In this document: in pieces, positions 52,383 to 64,000 of the stretch
Layout: every line of letters begins with the position of its first letter
Numbering within the stretch: the first letter of the stretch is position 1
Source of the DNA: Baylisascaris procyonis
Lineage: Eukaryota > Nematoda > Chromadorea > Rhabditida > Ascarididae
Direction of reading: 5' to 3'
DNA length: 64,000 nt
NCBI GenBank assembly: GCA_037389465.1
Contig: JAZARR010000193.1
Span: forward strand, 2,542,001 to 2,606,000
Program-made: the position numbers and the translations under genes
Notes under the pieces: generated by a model
Told to the model about the DNA's origin: nothing
The model's database searches: none
The model's input: the letters and a program-made list of their open reading frames with translations, nothing else

Positions 52383-55300
52383 TTAGCCAACTAGATGTTG
52401 CAGTGTTGCCATATGCGCTTCGTCCAAATTCGCCGACGATAAGACCGCCCCGAACATTTCTGCATTCGACTGAAAGTTAAAACTTTATTCATCTTAAAAT
52501 ATACGCACGTATAACTTGGTAATTTTGTTGGTGTTCCTCACCGCTGAATCACCTCTACAGAAAGGAATATGAGAGGACCTTCGGCTGACTACATATTCCC
52601 TTGGGGATGAGTGCGGAAATTATGAAGGTCTTAGTGAATTTCCTTTAATTTAATTTCTCATGATTCGTTCATAGTAAAACTTATCTTTAGAGATATTATA
52701 TATATTGTTTCTTCTTCAAAGCTGAAACTCTGTCATCGGAACTCCCTTAGGCAGCAATGGTCAGTATCCTTGTACCACCTCCCCCTTGCTTCCCATATTG
52801 GAAACCACAGGTGTGCTAAAGCCTCTCTTCGGCAATAAAATTATTTGAAGAAACTGCACTGTTCTACGTCTAGATTTGCCTCTTACCATTTCAATGTTTA
52901 CCTTAGAAAATACTCGAAAATTTCTTTGTCTCCATCAGACTTCATTATCCGTTCGCTCAGTACTGAGGAAGCACCACCGAAACTCCAATCACTGAGCGCC
53001 TTATAATTTCAGATGAACCTGTTCATGAAATTCTCGTAGGAATGGCAACCTCTAGATCTCAATCGAAGACCATATGGTGAATAAACTAATTACCTGCATG
53101 AATTTAATAATGTTGATAAGGCGTTCCTTGACGTTCATCTTATCCTCACCCTCGTCGAAAGCTCCTTTGTGGAATGCCTCCACAATGATCGAAAAAATCC
53201 TTGGCAAATTCGCGTTATTGTCTCCTAATACCAATGGATTGTTGCTGCAAATGTTTACTACTTTTCACTATGGAAGGGGAACGACTTCAGGTGTGTGGTC
53301 GTATTCGCATCCCCTCCAAAAAAAGACGAAATCAAAAATTAAACGAACTGCCCAACAAGGGAACAAGGTTGTCGTCATGTAATGACAATCGCCTAGTAAG
53401 TTCAATAGTAAAATGACATTTTATAGCAAGTGCCCCTTAGCTGGAAAATTTAGGACGAATTAGGACACATGACGTCATTAATAATTCAACAATTCCTCAT
53501 CGTGTTCCCTACTAACGCATTTCCGTACGCATTTTCGAGGCTTCTGAATGCACCACGACCCTCAATCCCTTTTCCGTTCTCCATCAACATGAAACCTTCT
53601 TTCAAAAACAATAAGCTTGAAACGGGGTGAGTAGTTTAAGGTGTAAGAAAAGAACAATACACTGACAAGTGGTGCGCCTTGAGGAACAGGTGATAGATGC
53701 GAGAGTTCGATCAGGAGCAGGTGATAAACACCTCCAGAGAAGTGCAATGTTTGTAGAGGGGAGAGAGACGAGCAAAGAAAGGAACACAGTTATGCAATGT
53801 TCCAATATGGTGGTAATATCACAACGTGGCCAACAATAATGTGCTGAAAAGTCATGCCGGAAGGGTTCCCTGACCGCGACCACTAGAACTTATCTCGTTA
53901 GATCATTCAAATGCTGCCTACATTCAGTTATAGTATAATTAACGACATGCGCTAACATCTTAGCTAACCACTTGGTAAAGTATGACCTCCCTACCATCCA
54001 GATCGTTACCTAAACATGTTAGTTGTTCTCTGTGATTCGTAGCTACCCGATCAGAGCTTTCAAGAAAATTTACAGTTGTGGGGAAGTAAAACCATCCCGG
54101 GAATGAATCGCTTTCATTAAGACAACAACCGAATATATGAATAAATGAATTAGAAATAAAAGAAAACAAAAATCGGTTAAAAATAATAAAAAAAACCTCT
54201 CAACAAGGTCCGCAAAATACCCGTAGACATATGGCGTCTCGTCTGTGTCATCCCAAATAGGCAACCAACTCAAAAACGTTGGAATCACCTAAATGTGTAT
54301 CAACATTAACGAAATAAACACAAAATACCTGCAACGGTCTTAGATAATACCAATAATACGATTAAACGTTACATCTGCGACAGCAGTTTTTCAATACTGC
54401 GGTAGGAATTTTCGCAGACAACTATTCTCACAATCATGCTGCATCTTGATTAACGATTGAAACAACTGTCAACGGCTGCTGCCTTCATAATGCCGAATTC
54501 TGATCGTTAATAAAGATGCGACAGCAATAACACATCTCAACAAATTATTAATCAATCACAAATGTCAATAAACCAAGTGTCGTTACTAAGCAGTACCCCA
54601 ATTCAACGACATTCACGGCAAAGTACCAATGCACTTCAACAATCAACACTCCTCGAAAACCCGCTCAGCCTTATCTCTTCAGATTCACTAACCAATCCTC
54701 CTCACCCCTCATCCCAGAACCTCAGTACTCACCTATCAACTTCACCTTTTCCTTCCACATAAGATACCTTTCCAGAAGATAAAGAACAAAGATTGCTTCT
54801 TTGCGAATAAACCATAGAAAAATATTCGAGCGGATAATTACCGCATTGACATCAATCAATGATGAGTTGTATTTGAGTATTTTGGCCACCGCACTGATCG
54901 CATTCTCGGTTGCCGCTATGCCCTCCTCCGTTGAACGAGCATCCGGTTGACCTATCATAGTGGCCAATTGCTGTAGTGCCCCTAAATGATCCACAGCCGT
55001 GATCAATCACATGACGTCATTCATCTCTTATCGATCAATTCATTCCAAAACACAATTCAACGACAATCCCATCCCCGACTAGCATTGCAAAAATGCCCGC
55101 TGGAAATTATGCACAACTTGCAGCCTGAAATTCCCAGTATTGCCTGTTGCATTGCATTCTATCATTCCTACAATGAAATATTTTTTTGCATCCCCAACCC
55201 ATATCACAAACAAATCAGTATGCACAAAATACTATTGCTGAGTCTCATAACGATGATAAAAGGGATGTAAAAAGCTAAGGTTTTCCACTAACCAGCACAT

Positions 55301-58300
55301 GCTTGAGCGTATGCGGGTCCACCACATTGCCCCATAATACCGAAACCGTAAGCGGCCGCCTGACGCACTTCAGGATACTCATCAGATAACGATGCCAGCA
55401 TTGGTCCATAGAAATTCGCCTGATACTTAACACTGCCCTAAAAACTTCATTTCAATAGAACCGATGGAGTAAATGCACCGCTTCGTAGTTAAGCATTCCA
55501 TTATCCCACATAAAAAATAAGCGATTTGCCTAGGCCATAGCACATCCTTACAAATGAATGAACACTCGATTATAGTGTTCGCATAATTGTTTATATAAAA
55601 ACCATTTAACCTGCTACAGAACAAGCATGACTAAACAATGGTTACCTGTCCACCGTATTCGATAAGGTCGTCGAATATACACAGCGCCCACTGCCTCTCG
55701 CCATAGTATCTCCTCGAATCCAGCAATGGGGTGAACTTCGGCTCAAGTCTATCGAAATATGGCATGAAGCGTTCACCGAATGCCTTCAATTGCAATCTCA
55801 CCATTCATGCTGTCGGTACTTCAGCAATCATTTCACATTTAACATTAACCAATAGTATCACCACCTGTCCACACAGCCAGGTTAGCTCCTATAATTTCAT
55901 GTTAGTCCACTAACATTCATCCAAAAAAGTCAAAGTAAATGAACTTTCTAGGGAAAGTTTTCCCAACAACATTCAATATCTGAAATTTCAATAATAAGTG
56001 AGGACGCTTAATCGATGATACTTAGTGAAAGTACTTCGTTGACTTTACAAGTTGCATGCTCCCATTCACCACATCCTGCAGGTTGTGAACTTTGTAGTAA
56101 TGACTTTAAAAGCTTTCTACATCTCCACTGACTAATTTGTGTGCTGAAGATTCTTTAGCATTCAATTCAAAAAAACTTCTTTTTGAAAAGTTCAACGCTA
56201 CCTGGAAGAGGGCATGGATAACATCTGAAACTCTTGCCAATACCCCCGTTTCTTCTTCCACTTCATCATTCAACGCTTCTGCTGCATCCTCTTCATCCTC
56301 GTCTTCGTCTTTGTTACCCTCTAAAACTCGAAAATTACTTAAAGCTTAATCCATAAACACTTCAAGCGTTATGAAAGCAGTCAAAATATTACAGCTTTCA
56401 AGGCTACTTTATTCAAAGCTGTGCACATTTAGATAAGCATCAAAACAAGTAAGGAGCCATTCAAACAAACTGCCCAGAACAGGAGCTACCTCATGCCGTT
56501 TCTAGCTGAAAGGAGGAAGGGAATGAGAAGTAGGTCAAAACCTTGCTCAGAGAAATCTTTGCATCAAGCTCGAGAGGTACAAAAGTTCCATAACCACTCA
56601 AATAATAATATCACCATTGCATCCTACTTGAACTACTAAGTAGACCTTGAAGACTTACTTTCTCTTTCTTGACGGCGTTCTTCATATTCAATCATCTGCT
56701 GATTAATGATGCCACATATCGTTTCCAGATGATCGGCTGTCAGCAATTCCGCACCCAACTCTTCAACGCACTGCAATAACGATAAATGTTTATCATCAAA
56801 ATGCAGCACAAATCACACACCGAACATGCTCACTCTCGATTCTCGATAGATTCCGCTTAAACAAGTTTGCGATCGACTGCACCTTTCTTTTCAGCAGTGT
56901 TTACTCTATTTTGGCAAACTGTTTTTATTGATTTTACACGTTTATGTAACTCGTTCAACTCGATGAATTAAACAAATAAATAAAATCGTCTAGATTCGAT
57001 CTATGTGAATAAGAACTTAAATGACGGATCTATTGTCCCTGATTTAGCTATTTCTACAATAACTGAAGTGAATTATGAGGAAGACTAAAAGTAAATAATC
57101 AATGGTCTCCTATGTATCTTATCACTTCTAAACGCAAAAAATAGATCCAACTACGAGTTATCTTGGAAGATCGCAAAGATAAGCAAAAAAGCCACAAGAA
57201 AGGGAGGGCATTCCCTCACCCACTACATACAGACGTATCTCCTTTCCCACAAGTCCATCCTTCCCAATGAAATCTTTCTTAACTGATATCGATATAATAC
57301 GAATACCTCCGAATAAATTCGATTAAGTGAAAGGATGAGCCGTTTACCTGAGCAATTCCGTGCATCTGATCAGCAAGAACATCTTTGTCGTGTTCTGCTT
57401 CGATTGCCTCCTTATAAGCAGGCAACATTGCATTCCACAATTGCGCACGGAACTCATTCCCTCGCCCTCGGGCACATTCCAGTAGGCAAGGTAGACAGTC
57501 GGCTGCCGCCGATCGCACTGCTGAAATCTCAAAACAGTATTTCCGCTCAGTGAAACAATCCTATCATCGACCAACGCATCAACTTGGCGACCCTTTCTTG
57601 CACACCAACTTGGTAACCTTACTTGTTATGTTTGCTAGGTTCAGTATTGCTGCTCGAATTCAGCTACTTCCATAAATCCACATTTCTGCTAGTAAACGTG
57701 TGGGGCAATTACGGATAACGGTATGAAAGTATTCCAAAGGTAACAACCGTCAATTCATGATTCGAGGGGCAACAACTATTATAGATCTCTTGCTGCAATA
57801 TGTCCAACTCATATGCAAATGATCGAGAGTTCCATTCAAACGTTTCGATATAGAAGTTAAGCATAGGGGACTGCCTCAATACGAATTCACTTTGCATACT
57901 TGATGTAGTTATCTCCACAGATATTACTTGATATTTTAGGATGCTATCAATATCAAAGAAAAAACAACGAGTGAAAGCACTCACCGTCATGGAACATAAA
58001 CTTGAGCAACGGTAGCATAAGTTCCGTAACCGGTTCGACATAAGACGCAAAAGCTCCTTTCAATTCACGAGCGTAACATACGAGCATCTCGCATGCTGTC
58101 GCCTTGTCTTGTAACCCTGATGTCTTTATACCGAAGAGTTTCTGATCTCCAAGGGGGACAAAATTCCAGTCGGGATCCTCTTGCTGCTCGGCTGCCTCGT
58201 CATCTATAATGTTTGGAGCAAAGGATACGTAGCTTTACACCGGAAGATACTAACAAACCACAATAAAACCCTAACACAAAATACCCTACCATCAACCTAT

Positions 58301-61300
58301 TTTATTGAAATATTCAGGTGAAATAAGATTTAATGAATCCTTCCCACCCCTCAATACCTCTCTAAGATTTCTTCATCGAAGACGGTAAAGGCAATGACAA
58401 ATACATTTAATAGATTCGCAATGCTTACCATCCATGAGGGTGACGTCTGGTTTGAAAGATGCGGCCTGCATAACGGGTGGCATTACAAGAGGCAGGTACG
58501 TGGCAAACTCCTCCCCAAGAATCTTGCAGATACGCGCCCAAGCACTGATCATGTACGATACCTGAAGATGATCCAAATTAGAGCAGCTCCTTGCTGTATC
58601 CGCTGATTCCCAGAAAATCATCACAAATCCTAAGAAGAAAAGGAGCCGCTTGTCTGGATTATCTTCCTCTTTCGCCATAACCTTGACTTAGATATCGGTT
58701 TAAATTTTCCTCATATTCAAAATATTTTTCGCATCACTAAGAAGTGCAGCACATTCGACTCCGTTAGCCACTCAGTTCACGCCATTCGGCAGGAGGTTTT
58801 GAGTGGTGAAGAAACAGATCATAAATAATTATCTTTCCAATAACCAGTATTTCATTAAAAAAACTTTTTAAAGTTCAAAAAAGTATAGGATGGCATAGTG
58901 CATTTTAAAACAAAATGCAGCATTATATATGTCGGTTTGAAGTGTAGCGGATTAAGTTCATTCCCTTTGTACTCTGGCATATCGTGCGAAATAATGTCAC
59001 AGATCAAAATATCGACTAGAAGAATCATGTAAAAATTCATAATTCAAAAGAATTAACGCAGAAGCAAACAATTCGAAAAAGAAAAGAAAACACTACCAGT
59101 ATTCAAAAATGTTATAGAAAGGAAAGCAATTCGAACCTGTGGATCATCCGATGAAATCTGTTCGAATTGTGCTTGATTGGCAAGTAGCATTTGCATGATT
59201 TCATTGGCATCCTTGCCGAACTGAAAGCAATTCTCTCCGTAAATTTTCTTCACAATAGAAAATTTTTCTGAATGGCATTCTCAACGGAAATTTTAGAGTG
59301 AAACGAGAAAATGCCGAGACTGCAAATGCCTAACATGCACCATACTATAATGTCATTTTATAATGCTTTATAAGCTTTCCGACGACTACTACCCAATAAC
59401 GAAAGAAACAATTCGTCAACCCCGTTTCGCCGCAGGTGTTCCCTATGTACAAAACAAAAGAAGTGTTTTCAGGATATCAAAGAGAAACGGCTTCTGCACC
59501 CGCTCTCATCTACCGGAAACACCGCAGATTCGCAGCTGCCAGTAGTGTAGTTTGTAAAGGTTCGATGTTTCAAATGTTCGAAAAACTCTTTGATCCCAAT
59601 CCTAGCAACATCTTTATTTCAATTCAACAACAAATCTGATCGATGCAATCAATGGGCGATAATCGATATGCGCTGCCGTTGAGCGACTGCATGTCAAGCA
59701 GTCAAAAATAAATACTGATCATCAAAATCGAATAATTAACTAATTCGATGTACATTTAATAACACTTCAAAAGAGAGTAAATTAATTTACCTTTTCTTTG
59801 CCAACCGCTAATCCAATCAATGAGATGCATTCAATAGTTTTCCCACGCAATGCCTTTAATTCATCTGCATCTGAGTTTTGTAGAATATACTTCAACGGAC
59901 CAATTAATCTGCAATCAAACACATAACAACTTCCCATTCACTCATCAAAATGATGCCCCCAATTTATTGTTGTTGTCCAAGCTCCACAGACCCAAATCCA
60001 CCAAATTCTTCATCTTCTAAATCCGGAAATCAAACACATACGGTTTTCCGCCCTTACTTTTCCAAGTCTTTAGAAGCCCTTCCTATAGTTTCCCAGCTTT
60101 TCCTTACTCTCACTCATTTTCTTCTCTTTGTTTAGTTATTTCCCACTATGGGCATACTTTCCGTATTCTTCCCTTTTGTGAACGCCATACCTTGCAATAC
60201 TACTCAAATAACTCGTGGAAATACTAATATGAGTAATGATTTAAAAACCGAAGACGGCAATAAATAAACATTTACCGATCGTAGAAGGCGACGAACTGAT
60301 CTTGTGCGGCATCTGCCACCGATGCGATCGTCGTGATCACTTGCTCCAATACCAACTTTTTACCTCGCTCAAGCAACTGCAAACACCATCACATCATTTG
60401 AACAACATTATATTCTAACTGCTTTTGGCTCTATCCTCTTTAAAGGTTTGAAGCTGCAGTAATAATGACAAGGGTTGCATGGGGCACTCCTCGATCACAC
60501 CCCTCACAGAGTCATTTTCTTCATTAAGAATCAGTTGGTACTCTGAATCAACCACCTTGGTCTTGGGTACAGCAAGGAGGCCAAATGCGCTTTCCTGATT
60601 GGACATCACTGGACATTGAAATATTCATTCATATCCAATAATGCAAAAAGTATGTTCCGCCGAAAACTCATAACATAGAGACAGCATCGATCAGGATCGC
60701 TTGAAAATAGAAAAACGAAGCAGTGGACAAGAAAGGAAAGTGTTTCACATAACAACATCACCTTTACTTCTCCTCGTCTCTCCCCTCCCCTGTCTACACT
60801 CCCCATCTCCCAACTAATCATTTAATCGCAATTAACGAGTTATGATTTATCGGCAAGGCATACGCCAAGACGAAAAATTTCTGAAGTCATGTGTACCACA
60901 ACATTTCTTTGGTCTCCGAATGTTCACCGTAGCTCTACAAAGAAAAGTCTTGCATCTGTAGTCAGGAAGTTTACCTGCTTAAAAGTATGCTCGAGAACGA
61001 ACTCCAACTTCTCCATAATCTGTGGCAAGTAGAGCGTGATGATAGCCTTTGGGCAGTCTTCACTGAAGTTGACCAAAGCTGCACCAGCATGTGCGGCCAC
61101 ACGCGGGCACGAAAGATCCACTAACAGAGCGCACAGACCATTCACCACCTATAAAAGCGCTTCTTTATTTATTTCAGCGCCCCGAAATTGAAAAAAAAAA
61201 TTATGAACGTGAGCTGCAAAGAGCAACCCGTTCGCATTGAGTTTCCACATCTACCCCACTGAGTTCTTATTTCAATTCCCAAAATTTCCTCACTGCAACA

Positions 61301-63259
61301 ATTCTTTTCTTCCCCTCTATGAAATACTTTCGAGTGGTGACCTCGTCTACAACCGGTGCAACATTGCTCCGAATGCAAGTTTAAGGATAAAATTTCAAAC
61401 TACGAACTCAAAAAAGGAGAGTATAAGTTAAAAGGAAACATAAAACGCAACCTTCTCGTGGCATTTCTTTTGAAGAGTTGGTGCAAAATCAGTAGACATC
61501 TGTCCGAGTGCATTGCAAGCCGCATAGCGTACACGAGGATGCTGCAAAAAGGATCGTTTAAATCACTGTAACTCCACTGCAAACTACTGATCATGTAAAG
61601 CTGATAACGATATAAGAATCGCCACGATCGACCATAACCTAAACGACCCGCAGCAGAGCATTTCCCATATTCAACTCAATCCACATACCACCCAACATAC
61701 ATTCGAACAATCGAAATCCCACTAAAGTTCTAAGAACTGTAAAATTTTCTTTCACTCCTCGCGACACACTATATCTTTGGCGATGAGAGGACAACAACGC
61801 ATCTAGATTGAAAATTTAATACACTTGGAACAATCTCACTTGAGGTAATACACAAATTTCGCAACGATGAATAGACAAATATATGTTGGGAATGTAATCA
61901 AAGGTTTCTGCACAAATCGATTTTTGACCATTTGAGAAGATAAGGTGCTAAGAAGGAAGAGAGATAAAGTATTCCGCATTCGGAACTATTAATGGCAAAC
62001 GATGCCTTTTGTCCGTCCATGTATCCAGGATGCCCACAATTTGACACGATTTCAAAAATATTTCCCTATACTCTGAATAGCTCACCGGATCCTGAAGGAA
62101 CGGAAGAATGTTGTCAACGACATCTTCGATCATAGGTTCCATCTGTCGTTTACATCCTTCACCAATCGTCGAAAGACCCATAATGCCTGCATGACGATTC
62201 TTCCAGTTCTGCGCTGAAATATAAACCCAATCAAGCAAACGCCAGTGTGTCGTATAGAATTATATCATTAGCGATATGTCAATACGGCATAAAGTGAGAA
62301 AATCGAATGCATACCCTCTTAGCACAAAATTGAGTCAAGGCGGTGGATAAATCTGGTGAATACCCCTCCTTTAGGATGATGGACAACGCACTATAACATG
62401 ACTAGCATTTACATGTAGTCATGGAGCTGATAATGTATACAAATGAAGGGATAAAAAACAATGCATATCCTAATATCCGCATCCCGATAATTCCAATGCA
62501 GTACAAGCGAGACACCAGCCAATATCTATAATATACTGCCCTTATGTGTTTTCTCCCTCTGCATTCAAAATGCCGACATGGAACAGCAAATGTAGAAGGT
62601 GCTCGTTGCGATAACCTTACCACTGCCGCACCAAACTGACGGATCAAATTTCCAATGAAAGTTAAAGAAATTAGCGCAATATTTAAAAAAAGACCAACGA
62701 AAAATAAATAAATAAACAAAAACTTGCAATCTTGGATGAGTCTCGGAACGATTTGCAGGAAGGGTGCCAATACGACTTTGCCACCAAGACTGCATGATAT
62801 GCGATCCAATGATGATTCGCCTATTCCAGCATTCCTTAATAAAATTATTCTCTTACTAAGGGGAAAATCCAAAGAACGCTTCCGAGAACAAGATGTGACG
62901 ATCTAGTGAATTCCGCTCAATCATGACCTCAGACCCCAATCAAATCAATGAGAATAACCTCAATCCAGACCCCAACAAAACGATATTTATGAAACATGCA
63001 CATGTAAACACAAAAAATTAATAAATAAATCTTGTTGGTAATGAGCTGGATTAAACTACAAAAGCCGTTTCAAAAGAAAACAAAGTTTCGAGTGTTCCCA
63101 CGAAAACACTGGTAAATAATCTCATACCAAAATAAATCATTAAAGAAAGAAATTAGAGCAAAATTCACTCTTCTTCCGAGTCCTCTTCCACGTTATCACA
63201 CGACAACCATTCCTCGGCGTCATCCTCCAACTCAGTCATAAGTCCTAGGCATTGCTCCA
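52383..63259 (-). CDS. Importin-5 / karyopherin beta-3, 3' part (N-terminus off window), 19 exons
   Basis: Exons: 63169-63259, 62728-62834, 62086-62213, 61452-61541, 60975-61148, 60276-60376, 59791-59908, 59137-59220, 58429-58561, 57985-58203, 57348-57520, 56659-56770, 56202-56320, 55646-55783, 55293-55437, 54842-54981, 54197-54288, 53094-53244, 52383-52469. They encode 799 residues to the stop. Human IPO5 has 1097, so about 300 N-terminal residues are missing to the right. IPO5 imports ribosomal proteins and core histones with RanGTP. Matching landmarks in order: an acidic ELEDDAEEW stretch, [111 protein letters not shown], an acidic DEDEDEED loop, [32 protein letters not shown] and [12 protein letters not shown]. 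The whole is HEAT-repeat helix. The nearest C. elegans counterpart would be imb-3. Intron 2 of this set uses a GC donor. Confidence 0.95.
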
Positions 63260-64000
63260 CTGCAAATCAAATCACCCTCAATAATAACCAAACAGTAATA
63301 TGCAGCGACATTTCTTCATTATTTAAACAATTCCGGCAAGCATTTCCGTCGTTTACCGCAAATGCATCACCAATTCTTTGACGCCGGGAAAGTTGCATCA
63401 CTTTTTACATCTACGCTTAGTTAAACTTCACACCGCCTTTTAGATAGAGGTTTGTAACGAGCAATTTTTGGCGGTTCTTACTAGATCGGTGATGAAAGCC
63501 TAAACGCAGGAAAAATGAGCGAAGGTAACTGTCGGTAGACAGTGACTTCCTATGGGCAATAAAGTAATTACCCACCAGATCAAATTTCCTGCCCAATTCT
63601 CTTTCAAATGCTTCCCTTACTCCTGTCTTCTGACACCCTTCGTGCACAAAGTGAAGATTTATTCCTAGGGGACAGTTAGAAGTGAAAGGAAATTCTGTCC
63701 CAGTAGACGGTAGAGATTAACCAGCTAGTCGTTTTATGCAACTCTGGTTTAAGCGTTGAATATATGCTTAAACTTCATGAAAATCTGAACAATGTCATCG
63801 ATAAGCGCGACAACAGAAGTGTTACTTCAAAATAACACACCTTTTTACTAAAAACAACTAAGGATTCAAATGTCGGATGCCTGCGTACAAAGAAACAGAC
63901 ATATAGATAAGGAAACTGGCAATAATGGAACACAACATAAGAATTAATTTACATATTAACTTAATTCACGTTCGCAAAAATCAATTGCAAATTCCACTTC
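63260..64000. other. Right edge: intron of the IPO5 gene
   Basis: This follows a clear acceptor (TTTGATTTGCAG) of the first visible IPO5 exon, so it should be intron. No exon matching the preceding HEAT repeats was found, and a 76-codon minus ORF at 63417-63647 does not fit the family. Confidence 0.6.

Noticed and set aside
63417..63647. 76-codon minus ORF as the upstream IPO5 exon
   Set aside because: The translation does not match the HEAT repeat expected before the acidic ELEDD stretch, and it has no acceptor and donor of the right phase.

Overview
The window is AT-rich animal DNA, most likely from a nematode. It holds intron-rich genes with TTTCAG-type acceptors. At each of the four gene 5' ends that can be read, a splice acceptor lies 0-22 nt before the start codon, as expected for spliced-leader trans-splicing. 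The species cannot be named from sequence alone.

All recognised genes lie on the minus strand. From right to left: (1) the 3' part of an importin-5/karyopherin beta-3 gene (52383-63259), with about the first 300 residues outside the window; (2) a complete 17-exon DIS3/RRP44 exosome nuclease gene (37050-49438, 947 aa); (3) a small gene for a two-membrane-span protein with an LPTY motif (27738-28771, 227 aa); (4) a complete six-exon syntaxin gene (18173-22838, 295 aa); (5) the last exon of an unrecognised single-span membrane protein (14165-14353) and a weak 118-codon ORF (12990-13346); (6) a complete 15-exon SAC3/GANP-domain gene (1752-10839, 694 aa). Exon joins were worked out by hand. Reading phase is kept across every join of the four large genes, and the translations follow the remembered family order without internal gaps.

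Intergenic DNA is mostly AT-rich and low in information. It holds a decayed non-LTR retrotransposon (about 33465-34770) with an A-rich tail, four long TA microsatellites, several minisatellites and duplications, and runs of 10-15 C or G. Introns carry two tRNA-like sequences and two compact hairpins with arms of about 22 nt. A TATA/initiator-like promoter sits alone at 12268-12300.

The genes are ordinary eukaryotic housekeeping functions: nuclear import (IPO5), RNA decay (DIS3), membrane fusion (syntaxin) and mRNA export (GANP). No operon, CRISPR array or unusual multi-gene system was seen. The most interesting points are the GC-AG introns, the intronic hairpins, the trans-splice-like 5' ends and a few unexplained coding-like patches.
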